This document shows, in pieces, positions 45,654 to 53,364 of a stretch of 64,000 nucleotides of DNA. Position numbers and translations under genes: made by a program. The notes beneath the pieces were generated by a model that worked only from the letters and a program-made list of their open reading frames with translations, was not told the origin of the DNA and searched no databases. The DNA is taken from contig NZ_CADIKH010000023.1 of NCBI RefSeq assembly GCF_902859855.1, positions 53,044-117,043 of the forward strand, in the 5' to 3' direction. The stretch is from Paraburkholderia humisilvae. Its GTDB lineage: Bacteria; Pseudomonadota; Gammaproteobacteria; Burkholderiales; Burkholderiaceae. Every line of letters starts with the position of its first letter. Positions within the stretch are counted from its first letter, which is position 1.

Positions 45654-45838
45654 TCCGCTTTACCCTCCGATTTGCCGATACGCAGCACCACGTGCAGCGA
45701 TCCGCAACCCATCGCTACACAGTCATGGTCGGGTGGCAGATCGGCGTCGGCGTCGGCGCAGATAACGACAGCGGACGGCGTGTCATACGCCGTCCCGATC
45801 TTGCGAATGCCGCTGCCGAGCGTCCACCAATTAGCCAT
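45650..45838 (-). CDS. Small unknown protein in terminase operon
   Basis: The product has 62 residues from MANWWTLGSGIRKIGTAYDT; the upstream part of the open frame is antisense-like Arg/Ser-rich sequence and is not included. The start lies 8 bases inside the end of the small terminase gene and the stop overlaps the next gene. No family was recognised. Confidence 0.6.
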   Translation of the reverse strand: MANWWTLGSGIRKIGTAYDTPSAVVICADADADLPPDHDCVAMGCGSLHVVLRIGKSEGKAE

Positions 45839-46328
45839 ATGCGGTGGCCAGCTCGTCGCCGAACGGACCCAGCACGTCTGCGAAGGCGGCGATGTGCTCG
45901 GGATGCCGATCCTTGATGAAAGCCGCAAGGCGTTGCACGACGCCCATCGCGATTGCCAGTTCGTTGGTCTCGGGCAGGATGCGCTTCGACGCATTGATTG
46001 TCTTGTTATAGGCGTCGGCGAGACTGGCCAGCATGGAAACCTTGTCGGCCGGCTTCATCTCGCTGGTTTCAAGCTCATCCATGGTGGCTTGATACTGCGT
46101 GAGCAGACCGGCCAGCATCTGCCGCGCCGCACCTTCAATGCCACCGCCCGCCATCAACTGCGCGGTCTGCGCCTTGTCCCAATCGTCGCCGGCTTCCAGC
46201 GCATCATCCTTCCAGCGTCGCGCGGTTGAATACGCGACGCCGCACTTTGCGCTGGCGATTTCGAGAGACAGGCGATCGAAAACAAACGATCGCCGTACCC
46301 GGTCGCGCGTTTCCTTCGGGTGCGCCAT
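45831..46328 (-). CDS. Terminase small subunit (DUF1804-like)
   Basis: The product has 165 residues. The N-terminal helix-turn-helix-like segment (DRLSLEIASAKCGVAYSTAR) is followed by helical sequence, with MLAGLLTQYQATMDELETSE matching DUF1804/Mu gp27-type DNA-binding packaging proteins. It recognises the packaging start in Mu-like phages. It lies upstream of the large subunit with two small genes in between. Confidence 0.82.
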   Translation of the reverse strand: MAHPKETRDRVRRSFVFDRLSLEIASAKCGVAYSTARRWKDDALEAGDDWDKAQTAQLMAGGGIEGAARQMLAGLLTQYQATMDELETSEMKPADKVSMLASLADAYNKTINASKRILPETNELAIAMGVVQRLAAFIKDRHPEHIAAFADVLGPFGDELATAYG

Positions 46329-46335
46329 GGGTTCC

Positions 46336-46701
46336 TTACCAGCCGAGCTTTGCGCGTGCGAACGCGATGCCTGCCCCGACGATACCGCCCGTCAGGCCAC
46401 CGGCGACCGCGCCGGCCACTGCGCCGCTGCGCGCTGCAACCTTCTCGACGTTTTCCATGCGCGTCGTAAGGACACCCACGTTCGCGTCGATCTTGCGCAG
46501 CAGAGCAAGCGATTCGCTGTCCGTAGTCGCAGCCGGTTGCGCAGCGGCAGTAGATTGTGCGTCTGCTCCGGTTGCCGCTGCTGCGCTGCCTGCCGGCGTT
46601 TGCGTCGATGCGTTGGTGCCCGCCCCGGTGTCGCCCGAGGTCGAAGCGGATAGTTGCGTGAGCCCCTGGCCAGTTCCTGCCTTCTCGGTAGTGTCGGTCA
46701 T
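46336..46701 (-). CDS. Low-complexity protein with C-terminal Gly-zipper membrane segment
   Basis: The product has 121 residues. The first 60 are Ser/Thr/Ala-rich and likely disordered. A short coiled coil follows (SLALLRKIDANVGVLTTRME), then a hydrophobic Gly/Ala stretch (AGAVAGGLTGGIVGAGIAFA) with G-x3-G spacing able to insert in a membrane. No family was recognised. Its ATG overlaps the previous stop. Confidence 0.65.
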   Translation of the reverse strand: MTDTTEKAGTGQGLTQLSASTSGDTGAGTNASTQTPAGSAAAATGADAQSTAAAQPAATTDSESLALLRKIDANVGVLTTRMENVEKVAARSGAVAGAVAGGLTGGIVGAGIAFARAKLGW

Positions 46702-46997
46702 GCCTTGTCAGCCTTTATGAGATAGTCTTTCAGCTCGTTGATACGTGCGTCGATCCGCGTGAACAGCTGGCGCGTTTCTTCGCGTTCATCCTTCACTTCG
46801 TCGCGGCTCGCATACTCTTTTGCCACGGCCTCGCGGAAGGCGGCGAAATCCTCTCTGAGCTGCGCAACAGCCTTTCGATCGTCACGGGCATCGCCCTGGA
46901 CGCGAGCGACCCAGATGCCACACGCCGAGAACGCTATCGCCCACAGCGCACAAACGACGCCGGTGATGATCGTGGTTCCGTCAAGCGTGAATTGCAT
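46698..46997 (-). CDS. DUF2730-like membrane protein (Mu gp25-like)
   Basis: The product has 99 residues from MQFTLDGTTIITG, which starts inside the end of the zinc-finger gene. One N-terminal transmembrane helix (VVCALWAIAFSACGIWVARV) precedes a charged coiled coil. This matches the DUF2730 proteins found just before terminase genes in Mu-like phages. Function is unknown. Confidence 0.75.
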   Translation of the reverse strand: MQFTLDGTTIITGVVCALWAIAFSACGIWVARVQGDARDDRKAVAQLREDFAAFREAVAKEYASRDEVKDEREETRQLFTRIDARINELKDYLIKADKA

Positions 46998-47223
46998 AGC
47001 CCATTCCCTTAAGTCTCTTTTCCAGTTGCTCCTGACATTCGATACAGAATCGGCAACCGGGTACTGCGTCGCGGCGCGCCTGTGGAATTTCCTCTCCACA
47101 TGTCTTGTTCTGACAGTGCGACTCAGACACGGCGCACTGCGCGGGAATCGGCTGTGTAGCAGCAGCTATTGCCTCGGCACGAAATCTTTCTTCCAGTTCG
47201 GTTGCCTTATCATCGACATCCAT
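46981..47223 (-). CDS. TraR/DksA-type zinc finger protein
   Basis: The product has 80 residues. The C4 zinc finger is CGEEIPQARRDAVPGCRFCI with a following Cys, the DksA/TraR pattern. Small phage homologues bind RNA polymerase in the secondary channel and change promoter choice. It lies between lysis and terminase genes, as in Mu-like phages (gp26 position). Confidence 0.88.
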   Translation of the reverse strand: MDVDDKATELEERFRAEAIAAATQPIPAQCAVSESHCQNKTCGEEIPQARRDAVPGCRFCIECQEQLEKRLKGMGYAIHA

Positions 47224-47232
47224 GCTTTGCCC

Positions 47233-47856
47233 TTACGGTTGCGCGGGCAGCGCGGCTCGCACGCCCTTCAGTTTGTCTTCGGTGCCGTGGGCGCGGTTGG
47301 CGTAGTCAACGAACCAGTCGAGGATGTCCGCTTGTGATACCCCGCTGTCAGTGGTGGCATCGGCGTCGGGTCCGTCAGCAGCAGTGCCGGGACCGGTGCC
47401 ACCTTGCAAGGCTCGGTCACTATCGTCGGCAATGCCGGCGGCTGCGTTCCACAAGCGGACAAAGCCGAGAGAAAACACGCAGCTATACACAGGGGTAATA
47501 GTCGGGGCAGACTGGACATTGACGGCGCGCTGGGGCGCTGCGACGTGCGGCTGAGTGACATCATCGATATGCTCCTTTAACGCCACTGATTCAGTGATAG
47601 CGGCGCTCTGGACGTTGAGAAAACCGGATTCGGCAGCCTGCCCACGTGTCACGTCGGCGGCATACTTGCCGAATGCATCGCTTGCTGCCGACGCGGACGC
47701 CTGCTGGATCGATGCCTTGTAGTCGGAGAGATTCTTGTCGCCGATCGACTGTGCGACGCTGTAGCCGTGCTCGTAGGTCTTCGCGAACGCGAAGGCAAGC
47801 AGCACGGCAATGACGATGCCCGCGATAATCTTCGCGTACTTACTAATCATTGCCAT
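47233..47856 (-). CDS. Inner-membrane spanin (Rz-like)
   Basis: The product has 207 residues from the ATG at 47856, which GGAAGG precedes. One N-terminal transmembrane helix (KIIAGIVIAVLLAFAFAKTY) is followed by periplasmic helical sequence, as in i-spanins. A lipoprotein gene (Rz1-like) is nested within it in another frame. The C-terminal 60 residues are acidic/Gly-rich, so the protein is longer than a typical Rz. Confidence 0.8.
   Translation of the reverse strand: MAMISKYAKIIAGIVIAVLLAFAFAKTYEHGYSVAQSIGDKNLSDYKASIQQASASAASDAFGKYAADVTRGQAAESGFLNVQSAAITESVALKEHIDDVTQPHVAAPQRAVNVQSAPTITPVYSCVFSLGFVRLWNAAAGIADDSDRALQGGTGPGTAADGPDADATTDSGVSQADILDWFVDYANRAHGTEDKLKGVRAALPAQP
47268..47564 (-). 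CDS. Outer-membrane spanin lipoprotein (Rz1-like), nested in Rz
   Basis: The product has 98 residues, read in a different frame entirely inside the Rz gene. AAAGGAG stands seven bases before its ATG. A signal peptide (LPRLLPLCIAACFLSALSAC) ends in the lipobox LSAC, and the mature part is proline-rich, as in Rz1. The pair fuses inner and outer membranes at the end of lysis. The nested architecture is itself strong evidence for both genes. Confidence 0.85.
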   Translation of the reverse strand: MMSLSRTSQRPSAPSMSSLPRLLPLCIAACFLSALSACGTQPPALPTIVTEPCKVAPVPALLLTDPTPMPPLTAGYHKRTSSTGSLTTPTAPTAPKTN

Positions 47857-48082
47857 TGGGGCCTTCCTTGTTGGAGCGTCCGCGCCACGCGCCAAGCGCC
47901 TGGATGATCGCCGAGTAACCGCCGACGCTAGTGAGATAGACAATCCACACGTCGAGCGTCAGCTTGTCCCTGACGCCCTGGTAGATGAACATGCCGGTGG
48001 CGACCGCCGAGGCAACGTTAGGCCAGAGCTTCGCGTGCGAGAGCTTGCCGTCGACGCCCGTGATGAGGTCGCGCAGTGCCAT
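47843..48082 (-). CDS. Holin-like membrane protein
   Basis: The product has 79 residues with two hydrophobic segments (LWPNVASAVATGMFIYQGV and VWIVYLTSVGGYSAIIQALG) and a charged C-terminus, a size and shape typical of small phage holins. Endolysin genes lie upstream and spanins downstream. The start (TGATG) and end overlap its neighbours. Confidence 0.75.
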   Translation of the reverse strand: MALRDLITGVDGKLSHAKLWPNVASAVATGMFIYQGVRDKLTLDVWIVYLTSVGGYSAIIQALGAWRGRSNKEGPNGND

Positions 48083-48270
48083 CAGTGACCCCGGGCGCGG
48101 TTGCGCCGCTTCGCAGCGACACGGCGTGCAGCGCGAACACCGGACGGCTTACGGCCCGGCGCGATCGGATGGGCGAAAGCGATGCGCAGACCGTAGCCCA
48201 CATGCGTATGACGCGCGACCATCGCAGACGCGGCGATCGCACTGGCGAGGGAGAGGAGAAGGCGACGCAT
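48082..48270 (-). CDS. Small membrane protein in lysis cassette
   Basis: The product has 62 residues. One N-terminal hydrophobic segment (LLLSLASAIAASAMVA) precedes a strongly basic tail (RRVAAKRRNRARGH). It overlaps the endolysin stop (TAATG) and the holin start. It could be a second holin, an antiholin or a signal-bearing protein; no family was recognised. Confidence 0.6.
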   Translation of the reverse strand: MRRLLLSLASAIAASAMVARHTHVGYGLRIAFAHPIAPGRKPSGVRAARRVAAKRRNRARGH

Positions 48271-48758
48271 TAGTCGACCTTCATGAAGAGCGCATGCTCT
48301 GCAGCGCGACGGCGCGTGAGGCCTGCCATCGGCTTGCCGTCGCCCTTGTCCCAGAGCGGGAACTGATCGGCTGCGCCCGCATAGTCACGCTCACGCAGCT
48401 TTTTAAGCAGCGTTGACGGGCCCCCTTCACGCAGCTCGATAAACCCGTCTTTAACGCCTTTCTTGCCCGGGCCAACGTTGAACACGAACGACACCAGCGC
48501 ATCGAACTGGTTTTGCGTCAGGTCGAGATCGAGCACATTGATGATGATCTCGCCGCGCGCATGCAGATCCTGCGCGAACAGCGCATCGGATTGCGCCTGC
48601 GTGATCTTGAGGCCGGGACGAACCTCGGGGCCGGTGTGTCCGCGCCCGATTGTCCAGGGGGCACCGCCAGTGGCGGGGTCGGGATACGCTTCGAGGCGAT
48701 CATCCTCGAAGTCTTCGATCAGATCGCTGCCCGCTGCGGAAATGCGTTGGTTTTTCAT
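48270..48758 (-). CDS. Endolysin, GH24 muramidase (T4 lysozyme-like)
   Basis: The product has 162 residues from MKNQRISAAG, preceded by TGGAGAT. The catalytic pattern E18 (DFEDDRL), D27 (AYPDPATGG) and T36 (WTIGRGHTG) follows the E-D-T order of T4-type lysozymes. LTQNQFDALVSFVFNVG is also conserved. It cleaves peptidoglycan once the holin opens the membrane. No N-terminal secretion signal is visible, so it depends on the holin. Confidence 0.93.
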   Translation of the reverse strand: MKNQRISAAGSDLIEDFEDDRLEAYPDPATGGAPWTIGRGHTGPEVRPGLKITQAQSDALFAQDLHARGEIIINVLDLDLTQNQFDALVSFVFNVGPGKKGVKDGFIELREGGPSTLLKKLRERDYAGAADQFPLWDKGDGKPMAGLTRRRAAEHALFMKVD

Positions 48759-48859
48759 GCCATCTCCAGTGGATGGCACGACTGTAGGGTGCGCGCGTGT
48801 GGCGGGTTAGTGGATGAATGTCAGTGGATAGAGACGGCCCCGTCGGACGGGGCATAACG

Positions 48860-49282
48860 TCAGGGGTTTGTGGCCTCTGTCAGCTTTCTCACGCCGGCGA
48901 CAGCCTCAGAATGATTCTGCCCGCCAGCACGGGCAACAATGTACTCAACCATCAGCTGTTTCGCTCGATCCTCGGTGGACTTATCGCGCGGATCAAGCAC
49001 CGGCAGAGCCTCCGCGACATCGTACATTGAATACGCGAAGTGCTTCTTCTTCGACTCGTTATAGCCAATCACGACCAATCCCGCGACTACGTCTGGCGTC
49101 GTACGGTATTTTTTCGCGGCGGCAGCAAGTAGCTCCGTGGCATCCCGAGCTTCCTGACTGTCCGCTGTATGGAAATGGCCGTCTGATATTGCCGCGAACT
49201 TTTGCCCGATGGTTGGCTCTGCCGCTTGTGCGGCGCACGCGCATACAAGCGCAAAAAGGGCAGTTGCTACAAATTTTTTCAT
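48860..49282 (-). CDS. Secreted protein of unknown function (possible moron)
   Basis: The product has 140 residues from MKKFVATALFALVCACAAQA, a clear Sec signal peptide with likely cleavage after AQA. The mature part (about 118 residues) has no cysteines and no recognised family. It lies between the Mor gene and the endolysin gene. An upstream hairpin and an 80-100 bp gap on each side suggest its own transcription unit. Exported phage proteins in such positions can alter superinfection or host physiology; the function here is unknown. Confidence 0.7.
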   Translation of the reverse strand: MKKFVATALFALVCACAAQAAEPTIGQKFAAISDGHFHTADSQEARDATELLAAAAKKYRTTPDVVAGLVVIGYNESKKKHFAYSMYDVAEALPVLDPRDKSTEDRAKQLMVEYIVARAGGQNHSEAVAGVRKLTEATNP

Positions 49283-49382
49283 ATAGTTCCCGTGTGTGAA
49301 CAACGAATGCTATCAGCGCCGCACGTCGAGTGTCATTGTTAATGCGGCCACCAATTTTAACGATACTCAAAAACCAAATAGC

Positions 49383-49407
49383 AAGCCCCGCATATAGCGG
49401 GGCTTTT
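49383..49407. terminator. Hairpin terminator after Mor gene
   Basis: AAGCCCCGC, ATATA and GCGGGGCTT form a 9-bp stem. The T tract lies on the plus strand side, so termination is stronger in that direction; on the minus strand it would end or weaken the middle transcript after mor. The region up to 49282 contains the promoter space for the secreted protein gene. Confidence 0.65.
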
Positions 49408-49423
49408 CACACAATCTTGGGGG

Positions 49424-49861
49424 TTAGAACAGCACATCTTGACCGGGCGGAGACTGCGCATTCACGTCGCTACGCTTGAGGATGCGCCATATATGCCGGT
49501 CGGACATCCGGTAGCGAACCGCGAGATGAGTCACCGTGTGAATGGCACTGTGCTCGCGCGTCATGACATCGAAGTTGCGACGGATTTCGCGGTGCATCAA
49601 TTCGCGCAGAGCAGTGGCGCAGCGCGGGATATAGAGGCTATCACCGCCGAAGTGTATCGTGATCGCATCGGCGGCATCACTCCCGACAACTTCGGAAAGC
49701 GCCTCGTAGCGGATTTCGCCCAAGCGCGACTTGCGAAGTGCAACCGGAAACGTCGTGCCGCCGAGCTGCTCGACGAGACGTACCGATGCCGGCAAGCCGA
49801 TGAGGCGGATCAACACCTGTATTGCTTCGGGCAGCAGATGCTCGACGTTAGCGAAGTCCAT
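49424..49861 (-). CDS. mor: Mor family transcriptional activator
   Basis: The product has 145 residues. It carries the Mor/C family dimerisation segment (IQVLIRLIGLPASVRLVEQL, GGDSLYIPRC) and a C-terminal helix-turn-helix (VTHLAVRYRMSDRHIWRILK). In Mu, Mor switches on the middle promoter and C the late promoters. Only one such gene is present here, so it may drive late transcription directly. The stop of the GemA gene touches its start. Confidence 0.9.
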   Translation of the reverse strand: MDFANVEHLLPEAIQVLIRLIGLPASVRLVEQLGGTTFPVALRKSRLGEIRYEALSEVVGSDAADAITIHFGGDSLYIPRCATALRELMHREIRRNFDVMTREHSAIHTVTHLAVRYRMSDRHIWRILKRSDVNAQSPPGQDVLF

Positions 49862-50259
49862 CAGCGTTTCTCCCGCCGTTTCGCGTCAACCTGCAGCGCC
49901 GCGATCAATTTGCCGAGCATCTCGCCATCGCAGAATTCGATCGCGTCAACCTTGCAGATACGCTTGACCATGCCACTGACGTATTCCCACGGCCGGCCGG
50001 CATCGGCGAGCAGTGCCTCGATCTTGCCTAGCTGCGCAGCACGGCTCGCGGCCACGCGTGGGCGGCTCTGTTGTATTTTCGTGGGCAGGAAACCGCAACG
50101 CTCCATGTGCTTGAGTAGCTTTGCGGCACCCTCAGGCGCAAGATCCCTCGCTGACTCGACACCCGCGACGCTGCGCAGCATCGCGCGGTAAGTGTCGTCG
50201 TCAAGCGCTAGCTGTTTCTTCGCAACGTGGATTTTCGCTAGTACCGTTCGGGCGATCAT
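49861..50259 (-). CDS. gemA: GemA-like regulatory protein (DUF1018, Mu gp16)
   Basis: The product has 132 residues from MIARTVLAKIHVAKKQLALD. DDDTYRAMLRSVAGVESARDL and the terminal VKRICKVDAIEFCDGEMLGK are characteristic of the DUF1018/GemA family. In Mu, GemA alters host gene expression and DNA supercoiling. It precedes mor with no gap. Confidence 0.88.
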   Translation of the reverse strand: MIARTVLAKIHVAKKQLALDDDTYRAMLRSVAGVESARDLAPEGAAKLLKHMERCGFLPTKIQQSRPRVAASRAAQLGKIEALLADAGRPWEYVSGMVKRICKVDAIEFCDGEMLGKLIAALQVDAKRREKR

Positions 50260-50260
50260 G

Positions 50261-50350
50261 TCATTGCCCCCTGAACGCGCGGCGCAACTCCTTGCGGCAC
50301 AACGCAGCAAGGAAAACAATGCCGGCGACAATGATAAGAGTGTCAGTCAT
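50261..50350 (-). CDS. 29-residue membrane microprotein
   Basis: MTDTLIIVAGIVFLAALCRK and a basic end (ELRRAFRGQ) give one transmembrane helix with a positively charged C-terminus. Its ATG overlaps the stop of the DUF2786 gene (ATGA), and the stop lies one base before the gemA start, so it fills the gap exactly. No family was recognised. The size and gap-filling position support a real gene. Confidence 0.55.
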   Translation of the reverse strand: MTDTLIIVAGIVFLAALCRKELRRAFRGQ

Positions 50351-51063
50351 CGCGCGCCCCCGCTGTGGCCGATAGCCATAGGCGGCTCGTCACTGCCAAC
50401 GCCCGGGCGCACTCGCGCACCACTGCCGGCGACAATTCCATTCGAGCGGTCTCGAACAGACGACGCCGAACGACTGACCTCACGGCTTCTCGGTGACATC
50501 GTGGCCATCGCTGCATAATGGGCGCGCATGTATGCGTCCACGATACGTGCTTGTTCTGCTGATTGCTCGGTTGGCTGGATCTGCCCCTCGACTGCTGCTA
50601 CCCAGCCACCACAGAACTCATCCGCGCGCGCCACCTTATTATTCGGCCCGCAGCGCCTGAGTTCCGTCTCAATATAGTGGCGACGCGCGCGACGCAATTG
50701 TCGGCCCAAGACCTCAAAGGTGTATGCGCAGACTTCGGGGGCCGGCGCAATGCCGATGAACACATAGCCGCCGTTGATGCCAAACGTGCGCTCATTCAGG
50801 CGGCGGCTAAACACCATCTCGCAACCGTATGCTCGGGCGCACGTGCTTGCCAGCCCGACTTCGTACCAGACCGGCGTTTTCGTCGAGGCGCTCTTCGCCC
50901 ACTGTTCATCAGCACCCGCCGCGATAAGATCCGGATGCTCAAAACCGTATTCGCGCATCAGCTTCTGTGCCTGCCGCATTGCGGCCGCTGCCTCATGGGG
51001 CTCGCTCGACTTGGCGAGCGCGAGGCACTTGCGTATCTTGTTCAACGCTGTCTTCTTGTCCAT
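50347..51063 (-). CDS. DUF2786 domain protein
   Basis: The product has 238 residues. The N-terminal 40 residues (KTALNKIRKCLALAKSSEPH, EAAAAMRQAQKLMREYGF) are the DUF2786 signature. A region with GYVFIGIAPAPEVCAYTFEV follows, then a low-complexity tail. The family is common in phage early regions but has no established function. Confidence 0.82.
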   Translation of the reverse strand: MDKKTALNKIRKCLALAKSSEPHEAAAAMRQAQKLMREYGFEHPDLIAAGADEQWAKSASTKTPVWYEVGLASTCARAYGCEMVFSRRLNERTFGINGGYVFIGIAPAPEVCAYTFEVLGRQLRRARRHYIETELRRCGPNNKVARADEFCGGWVAAVEGQIQPTEQSAEQARIVDAYMRAHYAAMATMSPRSREVSRSASSVRDRSNGIVAGSGARVRPGVGSDEPPMAIGHSGGAR

Positions 51064-51130
51064 TGATTCCTCGGCTGCTCATCAGTACATGGTCACCACG
51101 CCATGCAGACCGCCTCGCGGCGGTTTCGCT

Positions 51131-51388
51131 TCAATCGACATCAGATCCAATTGCAGGTAGGTCGCGAGGCATCAGTACCTGTTCGGCGTCGACAAGCATC
51201 AGCTCCAGCTCGGGCTTTTCTCCAACCACGTACTGACATTTGTGACTACCGGCGAAGTGGCGTCGACACCGGACTGACTCCCGAAACAGCTTGATCGCCT
51301 GCATTGCCTTGTCGGCGTCGAGCAGGTATTCCTCAAAGCCGATGCGGACGCAGGCAAGGTCGCGCTTTCGTGCTAGCTTCGTCGCCAT
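51131..51388 (-). CDS. Small early protein of unknown function
   Basis: The product has 85 residues from MATKLARKRDLACVRIGFEE; the start lies 2 bases after the DUF3164 stop, so the longer upstream frame is not used. It is mixed charged sequence with no recognised motif. It lies in the early operon. Confidence 0.6.
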   Translation of the reverse strand: MATKLARKRDLACVRIGFEEYLLDADKAMQAIKLFRESVRCRRHFAGSHKCQYVVGEKPELELMLVDAEQVLMPRDLPAIGSDVD

Positions 51389-51390
51389 GG

Positions 51391-52008
51391 TCAGATCGCC
51401 GCGAGGTCGAGGCTGATCGGCCGATACTCCTCGGTCTCGTCGTCGCGCTCGTAGAGACGTACATATGGCTTGCTGCCGGTGATTCGGATGCTGTCCACGA
51501 TCGCACGCATGGCCGTGGTCCACTTAGGGTGTTCAATCGCGAGGCGGCGTAGACCGAGGATGCGGCCAGTGTTCACGTTGCCCTGCTTGTCGACCTGAAA
51601 GGCTTCGTTGATCAGCGCCTTGATCTCGTCGCTGCTGCCTTTCGTCCACTCGCGAATGCACTCGTCGATCAGTTCCTTCGCCGCTTGCAGGCGCTCGTCG
51701 AACTGGATGTGTTCGGCAATCTGCCGAACGACCTTGAATCGGCCGTCGAAAGTGATCAGCGTGATGTTTCCCTTGGTGCCACCGGCCTTCACGCCGTACT
51801 GTTCGTGGCTTGCCTCAACAAAGGCCGCAATGTCCGAGAATGCACGCGTCTTGAATTCGCCGAGCTGCGCCTGCAAACGCTTCGCCTGGTCGACGAGTGC
51901 CTGCACTGTCTGATCGCGCAACTGGTCGACTGGCTTGACCATCGATTCCGGCACGAGACGGCCGCGCGCGTCCTGCACGAAGCCAGCCGGGATATGTTGC
52001 TTAGTCAT
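51391..52008 (-). CDS. DUF3164 protein
   Basis: The product has 205 residues. GFVQDARGRLVPESMVKPVD and the central TFDGRFKVVRQIAEHIQFDE match DUF3164, found in the early region of many transposable phages. The function is unknown. The start overlaps the preceding gene by 8 bases. Confidence 0.83.
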   Translation of the reverse strand: MTKQHIPAGFVQDARGRLVPESMVKPVDQLRDQTVQALVDQAKRLQAQLGEFKTRAFSDIAAFVEASHEQYGVKAGGTKGNITLITFDGRFKVVRQIAEHIQFDERLQAAKELIDECIREWTKGSSDEIKALINEAFQVDKQGNVNTGRILGLRRLAIEHPKWTTAMRAIVDSIRITGSKPYVRLYERDDETEEYRPISLDLAAI

Positions 52009-52624
52009 GGAGCTTTCCGTCCTTAGAAAATGAGTTAATTTCTTTGGTGATCCGCCTTAGCGTCTTGAGGCTCGCGGCGATACCTGGTGTGATCTGTCGC
52101 TCCCCTGATTCTGCTGCGGCGATGACGGCCGGCACGGACGTAGCAGGTGATGCACGAGCCTCCGGCGTGCCGAGGCCGGCATGCCCTTGTCGCTGCCGCT
52201 CGGTGTGCGTCTCGGCGCGTGATTCGGCCTGGTCCGCGAGACCGGCCAGCACTTCGAGCAGATACCCGTGGCTCTTCAAGGGCAGATTGAGACGCCCCTG
52301 ATCCCGCTGAGCGAGCATGTGCTCGAAACCCTGGCGCCAGTAGTCGACCGGACAAACCCACGTGCGACCATTGCGCTCGATCTGTGCTGCGCGGATCATG
52401 GGAGCCAGTTCATTCAGTAGCGAAGCCATGCGGGTATGGCTCATTTGCGTTTTGGCTGGCGCGAACAATCCGACGTAGCGCAGCAACGGCTTGATGAACG
52501 AATCGCCGGCCGGGTGCGCTTCGATGATCGCCAGCAACGCTTCACGCGGAGCGTCGTCGGCGAGAACCACATCGAGGCTCATCACGGCGCGACAGTTCGG
52601 GCAGCAAAGTTGCGGCATCGGCAT
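52001..52624 (-). CDS. Early protein with N-terminal CxxC
   Basis: The product has 207 residues. It begins MPMPQLCCPNCRAVMSLDVV, one zinc-knuckle half, followed by helical sequence (LLNELAPMIRAAQIERNGR). No family was recognised. It is chained by a one-base overlap to the gene upstream of it and an 8-base overlap to DUF3164 downstream. Confidence 0.65.
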   Translation of the reverse strand: MPMPQLCCPNCRAVMSLDVVLADDAPREALLAIIEAHPAGDSFIKPLLRYVGLFAPAKTQMSHTRMASLLNELAPMIRAAQIERNGRTWVCPVDYWRQGFEHMLAQRDQGRLNLPLKSHGYLLEVLAGLADQAESRAETHTERQRQGHAGLGTPEARASPATSVPAVIAAAESGERQITPGIAASLKTLRRITKEINSFSKDGKLHD

Positions 52625-52923
52625 TAATGCACCTGCCGGTGCGAGGATGATTCGATGCTGTCTTCGAGCTGCTCGCGCAAACTATCCCGTTCGGACAGGT
52701 AGGTCTCGAGGAACGCCGAGATACCGCTCGTATCCTGTTTTATGTGCAGAATCAGGACGCGGTTCATTGCACCGACAATCTGCGCTGCAACTTCGTCGAA
52801 TTGCGCCAGTTTTTGAGCCTGCATCAACAGCGTGAGGTTGGCTCGGCGCAATTCACGGCGCAGATCATCGACCGATTCAAAGGCGTCGGGATTTGCGATC
52901 GTGGGTCCGTTGGTCATTGTCAT
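52624..52923 (-). CDS. Coiled-coil early protein
   Basis: The product has 99 residues from the ATG that overlaps the upstream stop (TGATG). The sequence is mostly helical with heptads (LRRELRRANLTLLMQAQKLA). No family was recognised; position in the early operon and translational coupling support the call. Confidence 0.6.
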   Translation of the reverse strand: MTMTNGPTIANPDAFESVDDLRRELRRANLTLLMQAQKLAQFDEVAAQIVGAMNRVLILHIKQDTSGISAFLETYLSERDSLREQLEDSIESSSHRQVH

Positions 52924-53351
52924 CACGCTGCTCCCACGATGCGCTCAATGTTGATCGCGTCAATGAACGCGAGTAGCTGCGTCGTCTCTTCGCGCGACAG
53001 ATCGATAGCCTTGCGATCCTTGACGATCGACAGACGGCCATCGGTGAAAAAACCACACGAGAACCGTCCGTCGCCAACAGTCGCCGGGGCGAGCGCGGGC
53101 TTGCGTCTGGTCACGATCTGCTTTACGCCGTCCACTTCCTTAAGCAGGGTCTGCGATGCAAAGTAATGGTTGACGGAAGCGCCGCCTTCGACTGCCGGCT
53201 TCTTTTCGCTCTTGACGCGCCCGTCATTGAGGTACGGATGGATGAGCGGCTGGACGTTCTTCGCCTGCATGTCCAGTTCGTCGGCGATCTCGGCCGCTGT
53301 AATGCTAGGCCGGTCGACGATCAATTGCAGAATGGCTTTAACAGACGACAT
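52923..53351 (-). CDS. Winged-helix-like early protein
   Basis: The product has 142 residues from MSSVKAILQLIV, with AAAGGAG upstream. ITAAEIADELDMQAKNVQPL and the following HPYLNDGRVKSEK resemble a winged helix. The C-terminus (KAIDLSREETTQLLAFIDAI) is helical. It may be an early regulator; the target is unknown. Confidence 0.65.
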   Translation of the reverse strand: MSSVKAILQLIVDRPSITAAEIADELDMQAKNVQPLIHPYLNDGRVKSEKKPAVEGGASVNHYFASQTLLKEVDGVKQIVTRRKPALAPATVGDGRFSCGFFTDGRLSIVKDRKAIDLSREETTQLLAFIDAINIERIVGAA

Positions 53352-53364
53352 GTGTGAGTCTCCT

